The notes beneath the pieces are model-generated. The model made no database searches. It was not told where the DNA came from and worked only from the letters and a program-made list of their open reading frames with translations. The translations under genes were made by a program, and so were the position numbers. 64,000 nucleotides of DNA, taken from positions 124,001-188,000 of the forward strand of contig CAJNOP010000359.1 in assembly GCA_905250075.1 (NCBI GenBank). Direction: 5' to 3'. This document shows positions 1 to 13,748 of this stretch, in pieces. Each line of letters begins with the position of its first letter. Position 1 is the stretch's first letter. The stretch is from Rotaria sp. Silwood1. Its lineage: Eukaryota > Rotifera > Eurotatoria > Philodinida > Philodinidae.

Positions 1-647
1 GTTGTTCACTTGTGTAACGAGAAGAGTAATGAAAAAGATAACGATCGAACAAAAGAACAATTAAAAGAGAGAAAAACGAAGTGCAGTCCAATTGAAGAAA
101 AAGTACCTTATGAAATTTAAAAAAGAAAAGAATTCCCTATAGAAACAACAAAGTCTTAACGTTTTCGAAACTAAAAAAGACACTTTTACATTTTATAAAT
201 TGCATACGGTGCATTCATTTCTATAGTATATCAAGGAAGGTGTGGTTAGTAAGTATTAACAGATAGTATCAATCAGCTTTTTCAGTATCAATAAACCGAA
301 TTTAGAGAGAACAACTGATCTATATATTTACGAATAGTGAAAACAGAAGTACGATACAATCAATAAATACGTATGGAAAATAATATGGTCGATTTTTTCA
401 TAGACGACAGTTGCAACATATTGATAAAATGAGTACAGAAATCAAATCAATCAATATATTAGAAGTATTCTACAAATGGTGTCATAGGGAAAAAAGAAAC
501 AAAAACAAATATGAATGAGTCAAAAAACAAAGCTAAACAAAAAATTGTGTTGAATTTTATTTTAAAATATGAAATCTGACATCACTCAATACCGGAGAGT
601 TGTCTACACGGAAAAAAAAATATATATACATATTTGTTTTTTATGGA
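1..647. other. Gene-free flank downstream of TRPM
   Basis: AT-rich sequence with no supported coding region on either strand. The part next to 648 should hold the 3' untranslated region of the minus-strand TRPM gene. The rest shows nothing recognisable. Confidence 0.5.
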
Positions 648-3600
648 CTAGTTTTTTGCATCAGGCATTTCAAGATTGAGATTAGATGTACTAGTATTAA
701 GATCAATTGAAAGAAGTGATGCTCGATCACTATCGCAATAAGGTTCTATTGAATTATATGGTTGATTTATTGATGAATGTCGAACACGTTTTCGTATTAT
801 TTCACCAATTAAATTATGTGTTTGTTCTTCAGCATCATATGCAGCTGTTTCTTCTTTTGTTGATTCAAATAATACCATGGCATTATTATCAATTGTCGAA
901 GGACGGATAGTTATTGGACTTGATGGTCGCCATTCATGATGATGAGTTGTATCAATAACTAGAAAGAAAAAAAAGGCAAAAGAAAATCAATTTCGTTAAA
1001 TAACAAAAAAGAAATAAAATCTTTTACCATCAGTTATTGAAGTATATTCATTTGATTGTATTCGATTAATATTAAAATCATTACTTGTTAATGAATCTAA
1101 ACGATGAATTGTTGATCGTCTTTGAACTTGATGTGGTTTTTTTGATAATGGAATTTGATCATGTATTGATAAACCATGTTTTGATATTGGTGTTCGATTC
1201 ATTATTATTGTTGTTGATTTAGAGATATTTTTATCTCTAAAAGAATTCAATTCATAACCTGTTAATGATGAACGTCGTTGTCGTTGTTGTCGCCGTCGAT
1301 CATGTATATCATCATCGAACCAAGATGTTCGACGACGAAATACGTATGATGGATCTCGTTCATCGAATGATTGATTCGAAAACATTTTTTGAATCATTTC
1401 ATATGTATTCATATTAAGATCTTCTAAACGTTGTAAACGCCAATCAAGATTTTGAAGAACAGCACGATTTTGACTTTCACGTTGATATATATCATCAATA
1501 CGTAAGACTGTTGCATCAACACTAGATAAAGAAATATCAAAAAAAAAATTAATTTTTTTTTTATACAGAAGAAAAAGGACAGTTCGTTCAATCAAGCATG
1601 AATACCAATGTGTGCGATTTCCATCTACTATGACACATTTCAATTAAAATAATTTTTGACGCGTCGAAATATCTATTGACAGTTAATTCATAAAAAAAAT
1701 ATGGTAAAAATTGTTCCATTAATAATTATTGTAATGTCCGTTTCAAAATATAATGCGTCCCACGGTTTTTTGAGTAACTCAAGAACGCAATTAGCTAGAT
1801 ATCTGCGGTTTTCACCAATCGAAAGAAGAGACAGGGGGACGTCTTTTTCTCCAATACTGTATCAGACAAAATCATTTTAGAATCAGTCATTTCTGCGAAA
1901 CATTGCAAAAAATGCATGAAAACGACCCGGCATTCTGAAGAAATTTTCCTTTTGACATGTGATCTAGATAGAGGGACTTCGGATCTATACTTCAGGATAT
2001 AATTCGAATGATTATCTTACCGCATCCTAATGTTTAGCAAATAAAATCGTCTATTTACTCCCAAGAAAACTATGAATTTCTTTTAATTTTGAAGCAAATT
2101 TTTTTACTTTTTGTCAAAATTTCATCTGAATGACAGACCATTTTTTCGATGTTATGCAGAAATGACTGATTCTAAAATGATTTTGTCTGATACAATATTG
2201 AAGAAAAAGACGCCCCCCTGTCTCTTCTTTCGATTGGTGAAAACCGCAGATCTCTAGCTGATTGCGTTCTTGAGTTACTCAAAAAACAGTGGGACGCATT
2301 ATATTTTGAAACGGACATTAGTACTGTTTTTACATGTGGGAATTTAACACTGAATCTATTAAGGAGATTGCAGACCCCGCAGCAGTCTTTCTTTCCTTCT
2401 TTTTTCAGACATTCCTTCTTCGTCCTTTCTTTCTTTGAAGGTCCTTTTTTTTTTCTTCTTTTTTTTTACTTTTCATACGAATTGACTCTAAGAAACTTCG
2501 TAAAACATATGGGGGAATGCTTAGATAGAGAGCTCTCAGAGCTCCAGAAAATGTTTAATCTAGCACAAGTCCAATAAAAAGCTCGCCACAATTATGTTAA
2601 GGTATGCATATAAGATCTCAATTAATGCGGCACATATGTACAGGACTTGAGATATCTAAAATGACTCTTCGCTAGAACTCGGTCACTGCGCAAAATTGCA
2701 AGAATATACTCAGTGACCAAGCATAATCGAAGCTGAGCTACATTATAGCCAGTCTTACAGATACTTATGTTATTAGCCATTCATGATGTATCGATGTTTG
2801 ACCAAGACTTTTACTCAGCAAAATGTAAGAAACACAGTTTTTGTTGGTATCGTTGTTGATAAACGAAACGAGAAAGGCAGACGACATTTGGTAGTAAGTA
2901 AGGTGGTACTTGTGGATGACAATGGGGTCATACGTGTAAATGATTTCCAATTCAGCTTACAATCAGTTGTCAATCTTCCACGCAACTCAAATTGGTCAAT
3001 CAATTCCAGGCATGATACAAGATCTTTTCATTTGAACCATAATTCTTTTTATGCTTTTCGAGTTTGCGATCAAGATAGGGCTTCCAGAACATTTTTTCAC
3101 TATTCTGGTCAAAAACCTGATGAGTTATAATTAATGTTTACACTGATCAAAGAACTTGAAAAGTATTTCGAACCGTGCATATGCACATAGATCAAGAAAT
3201 TTCGAAATTTGTCCAGGTAACTCAAATTGTTGGAGAACATAAAAACCATCTTGAAACGCTGTTTAAAATAAGAAGCTCGAAAAAAGCGTATCTGGATTGA
3301 GGAAGTAGTAAAGCATCTCGATCTGAGTGAGATGTAGCAGAAATACCGGATGAGGAAAAATATCTTTCTACAAGCTGGAAAACGTTTACAGGTTGAATTC
3401 AGCTTTCATCGTCAAAATTTAGTCAACCAGCTAACTTAACTTCGAATTCCCTTAAATTCTTCACGTCTAGGCGAGAATTGTGTGTTTAAGGTAACTATGT
3501 CTCACTATTTGAAAAAGTGACAGATAGAAGTGGCCAATTTGCATTGCGTTGCAAATTTTTTCGAAGATAGACTGAGAATCATGCGCTACAAAATAAGCAC

Positions 3601-6600
3601 TTGTTTTCGCGAGTTGATAAATGGGCTAGAACGTTTGGGGTAAATTTCTAGCATGACTGAAGCCGGATAGCGGAATCAGAAATATTTTCTAGAGCTTCTT
3701 CAACAGTTTTCGAAACTAAATGGGAAAACCCGTAAGGATTCGCAATATTAAAATCCTCAATTTTCAAAAGTTTAAATAAGTATGTTAGGATTGTACAGCA
3801 CTCTCGACTCGGTAATGTCATGTAACTATTTTCGCAAAAAGAATACGAATATCTGTTAGGTTTGACGTCAGATGATCCTTTAGGACGGAACTTGATACAT
3901 CAGTAGAGCATTTCAAATTCATTTTGTTAGTTTAAAAAAACACGTGACATTGCGAAGCCGACAATGCTCTAAAATCCTAGCATATTTATTTTCACTTTTG
4001 CAAAATCAAGGATTTTGATCCTGTACTGTCTACGGATGCTTCGATTTGGTTCTGCAAGCTTAGTCAAAGAAACTCTAGAAGATTTTTCTGACTGCTCTGT
4101 CGGATTTTCAAGCGTACTAGTACTTTATCCTCAAAAGTCCAGTCCATCTATCGATCCACGAAAAAAGTTGATAATTTTCTAATGATTACACACCTTTGAT
4201 ATCCTATCAAGGAATATTTTTGATAACACACAAATTTTCGTAATCGATGTAGGGCGTAGCTATCCATGTGGGTGAGGCACGTGTGTTACCTGTAGAACTA
4301 CCGAGAGAGTCATTGAGATATGGGAACAACAGTTACATAAACATATCATATGCCGAGGAGACAACTGTTCATGTTTGAAATTCATTTTCGTCTGAGCTCA
4401 TTCCTATTGTTCACAATTGATCTTCTAATATAATTCTACCGTTGCAGCGTAGAACTTGTGAAAAGTCCTTCTTTTCTTCCTTTTTTTCGAATTTTCTTCT
4501 ATTTTTCTTTTGAAAAAATTCCTTCTCCAAATCTTTCTTTTTGGTAATCCCGTCGCTGCGACCCCTAAGATTGGTTTATTCAATTTATTCTAAACATATT
4601 TTTTCACTAGCATCTTACTGAATCCTTTATGTATGCAATAAGGAAACAGCTCATAGATAAGAACGAGATGTTACTGATATACAGAGTCTATGGCTTTCTT
4701 TCAAATGATATGTTTATGATCTTATATCGTCTCGCATATTTGTGATGTAGTTTGTGGCGTATCAGGGGTTTATATAAGACAATAGAGACTAGTTAAAAGA
4801 TTTTAGTCCTTACCCCTAACGGTGGAACACTTTGAATCTAGGGTATGCTCAAAAATCTTTATAAGATTCCCGTGAGAAAGCTAAGAATAGACAGGATAAG
4901 AAGAGAGACTCTTTTTATGATATTCAGATGAAAGACAGTTAGTGACTCTTATTTTCAACTAACATTTTTTGATTATATAAAGCTGGTATGATTAAAAAAA
5001 GTCTCAACTTGTGTCAAAAGACATACACTTAAAAAACACACTAACATGAGTTTGTTTTTTTTATTTAAGTCTGACTGTCTATAGAAGAGTTTTTCGATCT
5101 GCTTTACTGACGTATCTAAACTTAACCACTGAAGGAAAAGAAATGTTTCGGTAGCTTTTAGTGTGTCTAACCGAAGTTTCTTGTGCAATTTTTTCTCCAT
5201 TTATAACAAAGGAGTATTACATCAAATTATTAGCTTCGCAGTGCCCAACATTTACTACTACGAAATTCAATGTTTAGGTCTGTTTTACTACGAAAATATT
5301 ACTATTTGCAGTCAAAGAGAACGCAAAAAGATATTAACGTTTGTATAAAAACTCTGATAGATTGCATAAATCGATTAATCTGATAAAATGAGAAACAAAT
5401 GCTTGAGCCTATCCTTTTTCCTTTGTAGCGAATGTCTCCTCAAAAGAGAATTCCTATTAGAGTTCAATAGTAGCATTGATTGAAATATTTAGAACAAACA
5501 TTGAAAATGTTTATGTTAATCAAATTTCAATCTTCATCGATGAGTACCTTTTCTATAATTTAATCATCTGTCTATCACGAAATCAAATATAATTTATATT
5601 GTTATCGATATTTCAAAAGTTTTTCTATACATATTATATTTATTATTCAATTTTATTTTTACCGTTCAGATGTTAATGCAATTTGATCAGCAGTTGTATT
5701 CTTTTTTTCTCGATCTTTCATTACAAAATATTCATCAACTTGTTCTTCTTCAAAATCATGTATTTCAGCAACTTCTTTTTCACTTAAAAATAATTCTAAA
5801 ATATAACAAACATAAATTTAAATAATTTTTATTCTTATTTTATTATCAAATACAAACTTAATCCATGATCAACTTTAAATTTTTTTCCACGACAATAACG
5901 TATTATAATTTTAATTAAAATAAATATATGTGAAAAAAGTATTAATGGTGGTGGTAACATTGGTTTTGATTCATATTTAAGTACAATATAATAACGATGA
6001 TATTTCCATACTTGATCAGATGATTTTGATATACGTATATAAGTATTATTAAATGTTGCAATAAGTATTGAAAGAAGTAATATATTACAAAATATAAGAT
6101 ATGCTGTCATAGTTATTGGTGTTACCCAATGAAATGGCATACATTGTGGAGCATTTGGTTCACTTTCTAAACATGGTGGATCAATTGAACCAGCATAAAC
6201 TTCACCATAAATCTTTAAAATAAAAATAGAAACGAAATTTTTTATATTTTATTAGTAATAAGAATGTTGTTTGTGAGTTTACCATAAAATATGGTTCAAG
6301 AAATATTTCTTTAACTGATCGCCATGTCCATGATTCATTTGGATATTTAATTGCTTGACGAGATACTCCAAATGATACAAGTACAATTAATATTATGATT
6401 ATAAAATTAAATAAATCGATTAACTAAATTTAAAAAAAAAAAAGAAATAACAAATGTAATAAAATTTCTCTATTGAAAATCTTAACTTACATTTTGTGCA
6501 GCAATATGAATATAGGGACCAAGAGATTTATGTACAGAAATATAAGTTAATAAATGTATCCACCAATAAGATACATCAAGACAATAGATTACGCGTGCGA

Positions 6601-9600
6601 TATGTAGAGTATTTGGATTAAATCGAAGGATGAATCCAATTCCATAAGCTACGAGTGCTAATGAATCACATATATGAACAAAATCGGAAAAATACAACTA
6701 AAACAAAACAAAAACCTATATTTTTCATTTGGAAAGAAAGAACAAAATTTAATATTATAAATATAGTGACAAAGCTTAACTTTCACTCTACTCATCAAGA
6801 CGGTTTTGAAAAACTCTGGAAATATGTCGGAAGGAAGGGGGGAATCATTCTTCGAATGTTAATTTCTTACTGTTAATCGACGTATAAAACGTGGTGATGA
6901 ACTTGTACAAATCTAAAATTAACCAAAACTATTCTAAAATCTAATAATGATATGAAATTAACAAACTTCTCGAATTGTATCAAGTGCTGATGATGCTAAA
7001 TAAATTGTTACAATATATTCTAAACAAAAAAGAAAGTATTCAATATCTTTGAATTTACATTAGAAAAATATTTCAAAAAACACAATTACCTGCAATACTC
7101 GGTTTTGTTGGTGTACGTACAAGTACCATATAAGTAAAAAGAAAAAGAAAAAAAACATAAAATATAGCATTATACCAAAATTTTGTTATTGGTGCATTAT
7201 AAAATTCATAAAAACGTTGTGTTATTGGTATTGATGATGATGATGATGATAAGATTTTTATAGGTGAATTTTCATTTAAAATAGGTAATTCATCGATTTT
7301 TTTTGATGTATCAATACTACTATCATTTATATCATCAGTTTGCTGTATAGATGTTGAGTAACTTTGTTTTAAATGTGTGAATGATGATTGTCCATGATCA
7401 TCATTTATTGATTTATTAAATGTAACCATTTCAATTGGTTCATTATTCATATGTTTATTTTCAAAAGTAAATTCAACTGATCTATCATTATGTAATTTTG
7501 AAGATTTTTTACTTTCATTTTCATCAATTATATAATGTTGTGTATGTTCATTTGATATAATACCAGAATGATAATTTTCAGTATCATTATCATCATCATC
7601 ATCGTCATCATCATCTGGATCACTATCATTTTGTGTTGCTAAATGTTCTTCATGTGTTTTAGGTTGTAATTTTAATTCTTCAGCACTTTTAAATTCAATA
7701 CGAAGTACAAGTGGAAAAAATAATATTGAAGCAATAACTTTCCAATTAAGATAATGTCGTATAGACATTCCACCCATCCATAAATCGTTTAATATCATTT
7801 GACAACATTTATGTGCTACAAATTCTTGATGATGAGATATAACAGCTAATGATAAACATGTCCAATCAGACCAATTTTTTAATTCATATGTTAATAATTG
7901 GCATGTTTTATCATCATTTTCACGATAACATTGTTCAAGAACACCGAGACCTAATTCACGAAATTGCCTAAAAAAAACAACAAGTGAATTCATCTTATTG
8001 TTCAGCTAAAAAATAACTATGCTTGACCAAAGTTGGTCAGAGAATTTTTCGAACATAAAATCATCGAATTTATTCATTCGAAATTTCTTTTTTTAAGGTT
8101 ATCATATATTCTATATCAATAGGTTTCATTTGTTGGAAATATAACGAAAATAAATGATAGTCATCAGCAACAATCATGCATTATTTTGTTCCAAAATTAG
8201 AGAATAAGGGTCTTGCACAGTTCGACGATTACTTATGGTGCCAGTCTCACGGGGACCAGGATCAACACTTTTTCATTGGAAGTAATATTGTTTATGGTCG
8301 TATATTTTTCGTAACAACAAAATTGTCAAACGTATAGATATGCAGAATAGATGAATTATTAATGAACTTAAAAAAATGACGAATCTCTAATAAGGAGAAT
8401 ATTAGAAGCCACATGGATCATGGAAGATGTCTTCAGCTCATTGATACTGTTAGAAAACGATGTCACATTTTTTCTAATTTATGACAATTCAAAGATCAAA
8501 AATGTCTGAGCGTGTTATTTGTGGATAGACTAATTTAGTTTCAAATCAAATATTAAAAAAAAAAATCTTTTGTCAATAAATTGAAAACAGTTTGTTTGAC
8601 TATACGACTTTTTAATAATATAGACTTTTTACACTTAACATGTATTTTAGATCACGAGATTCAAAAAGTCATTTATGTATATTAATAACTTACTCAGCAT
8701 AACTAGCCAATTCAGTTGCTACTTCAATTTCTAATTCATCATCATCTGCTTCATGTGCTAATGCTTTATTTAATTTGTATGCCACTAATGCTTAAATCGG
8801 AAATATATTGAAAATAAATCTAAAAATAGTAACCAATCTTTACCTTTCGCCATAGCTTCTTCACCTAAATAAAACAAAGAAATTAATTATTAAATGGAAA
8901 AGAATTCATTATATAATCTTATTAAAACCTCGTTCCCAAAAAAATAAAGCCATTTGATGTCGTTTTGTAAGTACTGCCCATATAAGTAATTCATTATATG
9001 GATATTGGAATGTATCGTCGATGGGTTTTAATGTTGTACTAATTGCTGTTCGACGTAACTTAATTAATAGAAAGAAAACAAACAAAATAATGAAAAACAA
9101 ACAAAATTTTCTAATTAATTTTCATTTATACTTGTCGTAATGTATTAGGTTGATGAAGCGTTGTTGCATAACGTGTACGAAAACGTCGTCGAGTATAATT
9201 TGATCGATAACCATGACCCATTAATGATTCAAGAATTAAACCTATATCAGGTAATGTATATATACCTGTAATAGCTGCCTGAAAATTAATACGAAAAAGC
9301 AAAAAATTAGAATTAAATAATTAAATAGGAAACAACCTTGCGAATTTTTCGTATATCTTTTGCAATATAATGAAGAGTATTAGGTGGACCATCACGCTAG
9401 AACAAAAAAAAATGTTAAAGAAATGAAATCATTCATTTTGGTTTTTTCGAGAAATATTTATCGAACAAGATAGAGGTTTATTACAAAGTTAGAGGATGTT
9501 CTAAAGTAAGATAGTTAAATAAATTGAAAGCTAAAAATAGATCCACGTGTTTGAAGATATGCTTTTACTAAGTCATAATATTCAAATCACCTCTGGTGAC

Positions 9601-12600
9601 ATTGATATATTACATCACGTGTAAATACTCTCGAAGCTCTATGAATTAATATTTACTATAATGTTATCAATTTGTTATATACTTCACATTCGAAAGAAGA
9701 AATAAACAAACATACATAATATCTCATAATGGCTAGAAAACTATTGTTTATTATTTTATTCTCTTGTTTTCTTTTTTTTTCAACATGATTGCAATAATTA
9801 TTGAAGGAGAAGAAAAATTTATCACCGGATATATTTGTCGATGTTCATTATGTTGTATATGAAAAATAAGAAAATGTCAGGTCTATTTTTTCTTTTCGTC
9901 TTGAAGAAACACTTGAATATGAACGGAACTTGAAGAGGAAATTGAATAGAACTTCCGACATGTCAAATCTATTAAAATATATAATCTTTCAAAAGAATAT
10001 CTTTATCAATAAGTCTTTTGTCCTCAAATACAATTTCAGTAAAATGAATTTTTTCTTAAAATCTATTTATAAATATAAAATTCTAATCTTACAGTATTAT
10101 ATAATTCTTCCAATCGATGAATAGTTAAAAATTTTTGCATATAAATTCCATTTTCAAGTAACAATCGACAAAATTCAACTTTATCGGTTATTAATGCTGT
10201 CATCATGATATCTTCTAATGCTTGTTCCTAAGAGATTTATTTTAAATAAAGTAATAATATAAGTCTTTTTTTTCTCTCTTACTGGCCATTGCTGAGCACC
10301 AGATAGAATATAATTTCGAGCTATATCAACTCGATTCCATGTTAAAGCAAGTTTTAATTGATCTACAGATGATACACATGTACTACGAAGTAAAGCAATT
10401 AATATTGATAAATCAATATCTTGTGATGATTCTTCACCCATACGAAATATTGTAATCTTTAAAATAAAACAACAAAAAATTTTTTGTTTTAAACATATTC
10501 TATGAAGAAAAATAAAAATTTTTTTACCAAATCTCGTCTTTTTACACACATCATTAATTCATTAAAAAGATTTTTTGCTTGTTTTTTTGTATATGAAAAT
10601 GTTTTCATTATAGTATGAATTAATTGCGCTTGAATGTCAGGAGACATTGTACTAGAATAGATTATTTACATTTTATTTTAAATCAACGCAAAATACGAAA
10701 CTGTTGCTAACACAAACTTGGTGAAATTAAAATGTCAAATACATCATACGTGCTGATGCTAATTACATCAAAATTATTTTATTCTATTTATACTGGGACA
10801 CATTTCTTCATCATTCTTTGAGTTAATTCTTCAAAATTGCAATAAGAACGTATTTCATCAATTTTAATAAGATGTGATTAATAGACAGTTCTAAGATCGT
10901 AAATCAAAAACATCTGCTCACAGACTATGACATGACGACAGAGGAGAGTATTAATAAGGCTTCTGTTACGAACCGTAAGGAGCAAGAGAGAGGATACCCA
11001 AATTTTTATCCTTATACTTCAACACCACTTCTAACTCTTTGAGTACCATTGCTCAACCAATGGACAAAACTTCTTCGAGATTTTATATTCAATATGGACA
11101 ATGTGTATTGTTGACATTTGCCTTAAAATCTTTTAAATAATCTTAAAAGTCATTTTCGGCCTATGCCTGTACTCCCGATGAGAATGACGACGAAGTATTT
11201 TTGTCATCCGCATAAGAAAGTACGAGTCTAGGTCAGATATCCAAATGAAAGCTGTCACTAATTCAACCTTCTGAATATTGCTACGAGTTACTCTTAACTT
11301 GATTTCCAAACAGAGAATCGAAATATTTTAGTAATCACAATAGGGTATTATCAGTCTTTGTCTCCTGCTTAGAATAGAAATGATATTTCAAGAACCCATC
11401 AAACTCATTGCCTCTGTAATCTCATTAGTGTTATAACTTTTATTTGTCATAGAGAAAACTGCACTTAGAGATCATTTTGTGTTCGCGAGTTATGTCAGAA
11501 TTAAGAAACTTGAAAAAATTGTGCATTATCATGTACGCTGGTATTCAAAGAGTTGAATCGTATTTTACAAAATTTAGCATGACATTTGACTATTAGAAAT
11601 AGCTTTGATACACAACATATCATAAGTAGTTTGTAGCACACGATCTAAAAGGATTGTTGAAGTATAGGTGTAGAAATTTAGACGCTTCCCTCACAGGCAT
11701 AACAGACCCGTTAGAAACGGCTTATCTCAGACGTGACACACATCAGTAAGAGACCATCACAGATCGTAGCAGACATCACGAAAGAACCATCACAGTACGT
11801 GTTAGTTCTTTACACATTAACTATAATATATTGTGATTAATATCTTGTATTAACAGTAGATAAGAATTCATAAACCAATGTATACATCGATAAATCCTCT
11901 CGTTTACTATAGTAATAGCTTCGTCGTATCTTACATTTGAATCTCACAAGGATTGTGCTAATAGTTTTCATTTTTTTACTAATATACATCTTAGTTTTCA
12001 TATGTGTATATAAAAATAATAAGTTTCAATCTTTATTGATATGCTAATTCACAAATTATTTCAATGAATGATTTCATCGATTGACATTTATTCCACGACC
12101 AATTTATTTAAATCTACCAAAACGATATAAATGTCAAAGAAAATATGATACTTGTCAATTAGTTGATTTTTCATTTTTTTTTTCTTTATATTCTATTCGA
12201 AAGAAAATATTTTTGTCCTTGACAAGCAAATACAAACAAAAAAAAATGAAGAAAATATTGAGTTAAACGAATAGATCGAAACAATATTGGATCCGACATA
12301 GTTATGAAAAAAGAAAACTACTGATTAATCTCTTTCAAGATATAATTTAATTTTCTTAGTCGTATTGATCTAATTTTAAACTATTTCTATATAATTCATT
12401 CTCGTCAGTGAATAATAAATTGACATACCCATCTTCTCTAGCGTATCGATGTGTAAATGAAATCAGATCAGCCGCACGACCGCTTCCGTCACAAACAACA
12501 ACGGGTACTGGTGGATTATCTGTAACATGTTCTAAAACCATTCGAATTGTATTTGTTCCGCCTTCAACCACAACACATACAACAGGAATATTTGAATTTT

Positions 12601-13748
12601 CAGCTTAAATAAAAGAAAAATGAATCTTCATTTTTGTTTTTGTTTTTCTATGAAAATATATACATGACTGTGCATTTGTTTGTTTTAATAGAAATCTTTC
12701 AAAACGTTTTCTTAATAAAATTTCACCTCCATATTTTCCATTTGTTCCATTGTCAACAAGTAAAAAATAATAATGATTACTATTTAATGTCGCATTATTT
12801 TTAGTTGCTAATGCTTTTGAATGATATGAAACAACTTTCTAAACAAAGAAAAAAGTTTTTTTTTGTTCTTTTTTATTTATTCTGCTTTTGATCTTTTTGT
12901 TGTTTCTTTTTTTTACATTAACACCAATTAAATTTTCTCGTCCTTCAACAACACCCCATGGTGAAAATCCAATACAAACAATATCCGATTTAGCTTTTGG
13001 TGATTTAACAAAAAGTGCATCACCAACATGTTTAACAACACCTATAAAATTCTCATAAAACATTCATAAAATTTTTCTTTTCTTATTTTCATTTTACCTT
13101 GTTGACAACCATTTGTTATAATCCATGCACCAGTTGTTTTAGCTGCTCGAAAAAGTCCTTTTTTTAAAACACGTTTAAGTTTTGGTTGTAATTCAAAATT
13201 TGCAATACCACCATCAATAGATATAACAAGACGTGGTAATTTAAGATTCCATACACGTAAAAATAATTTTAATACTAAATCCGGACGTGTATCATGTGAA
13301 AGACGAATATACTAAAACAAAGTACAAAGAAAAATTTAAAATTTAAACAATAAAATTAATTTTACTTGAGCTTTAGCTGGATGTGCCATGCCTTCAAATT
13401 CAATTATACCAAATGCATCAGTTGGTTCAGTTCGTGTATGTTTTGGTATAGACCATATTTCATCTTTATTTATTGTTAAAAAATTTATATCATGTGATAC
13501 AATTTGTATTTGTTCATTATGTTCAAGAAAAAATCGTCCACAACAACAACGTCCTAGTTGTTGTTCAATTTTTGATGGAATAAATTTAATACATTCACGT
13601 TTTTTAAATGTTCGTTGTATCCATGATACATTATTATCAAACTGATAAATAGGAAACAAAACAAACGAAAAAAGAAAAATTAATTAATTAATTATATCAC
13701 TATAGCATTTTATTCTTGTAAATATCCTACCGATGTTGGCGTGATCAT
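648..13748 (-). CDS. TRPM: TRPM-family cation channel (TRPM1/3-like), 23 exons
   Basis: Predicted melastatin-type TRP channel in the plasma membrane, a tetrameric non-selective cation channel. Exons (minus order): 13731-13748, 13366-13641, 13098-13311, 12917-13041, 12664-12838, 12429-12603, 10528-10651, 10283-10456, 10093-10227, 9336-9396, 9132-9278, 8939-9058, 8844-8864, 8694-8790, 7090-7967, 6967-7019, 6871-6912, 6491-6697, 6283-6423, 5858-6212, 5663-5795, 1028-1521, 648-958. They sum to 4476 bases, 1491 residues, in frame. The N-terminal TRPM homology region starts with [15 protein letters not shown] and contains [13 protein letters not shown]. The ankyrin-like middle part includes [11 protein letters not shown]. 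An acidic Asp-rich linker precedes the six-helix channel. The pore keeps [16 protein letters not shown]. After S6 come a TRP-box-like QVWKYHRY, an HDFEEEQ segment and a short coiled coil. No Nudix or alpha-kinase domain follows, so it is not TRPM2/6/7-type. The 4.1 kb intron 1522-5662 holds a MITE. Confidence 0.93.
1522..5662 (-). other. Largest TRPM intron, with transposon insertions
   Basis: GT-AG intron separating the post-S6 exon (5663-5795) from the coiled-coil exon (1028-1521), far longer than the usual 50-70 bases here. It contains the inverted-repeat element at 1734-2318. Between about 2340 and 4570 the base composition is less A/T-monotonous and there are scraps of open frame on the plus strand, for example 115 codons at 2783-3130, with no match I can name. 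Pyrimidine-rich tracts sit at 2380-2470 and 4465-4550. This looks like decayed mobile DNA, but no family is identifiable. Confidence 0.5.
1734..2318. mobile_element. 585-base MITE with 163-base terminal inverted repeats, TA target site
   Basis: The ends are near-perfect inverted repeats: 1734-1896 and 2156-2318, both 163 bases, differing at only a few positions. The outer tip is ATGTCCGTTTCAAAATATAA. The dinucleotide TA flanks both sides (1732-1733 and 2319-2320), as expected for Tc1/mariner-type insertion, which duplicates TA. The 259-base centre has no open frame that could encode a transposase, so the element is non-autonomous. It lies in a TRPM intron. The high identity of the arms suggests fairly recent insertion, or conservation by hairpin-based repair. 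Confidence 0.85.
8045..8690. other. TRPM intron 14 interior, nothing recognised
   Basis: Part of the 726-base intron between exons 8694-8790 and 7090-7967. No open frame or clear repeat could be supported beyond a short palindrome near 8019-8032. Confidence 0.4.
10652..12428 (-). other. Long TRPM intron 6 (1.8 kb)
   Basis: It is bounded by the donor GTATGT after 12429 and an acceptor CTAG before 10651. Splicing joins the REDG end of the SLOG-like region to [10 protein letters not shown] in frame. Translation read past the donor stops after 24 more codons, which supports the intron. The middle (about 10900-11950) has fewer homopolymer runs than ordinary introns here and contains a weak inverted pair (near 11010-11035 and 11652-11678), so mobile DNA is possible but unproven. 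Confidence 0.6.

Noticed and set aside
2783..3130. 115-codon plus-strand frame inside the TRPM intron as a gene
   Set aside because: No domain, no splice-consistent partner, and it lies antisense in DNA that looks like decayed mobile sequence.
10950..11940. Solo LTR in TRPM intron 6 (TGTTAC...CTTACA, or minus-strand TGTAAG...CAACA)
   Set aside because: The ends look LTR-like, but the flanking bases do not form a target-site duplication and only a weak 25-base inverted pair is present.
12356..12428. Coding continuation of the TRPM exon to a stop at 12356
   Set aside because: A good GTATGT donor at 12428 joins in frame to the next conserved exon (TMSPDIQ). The extension is intronic.
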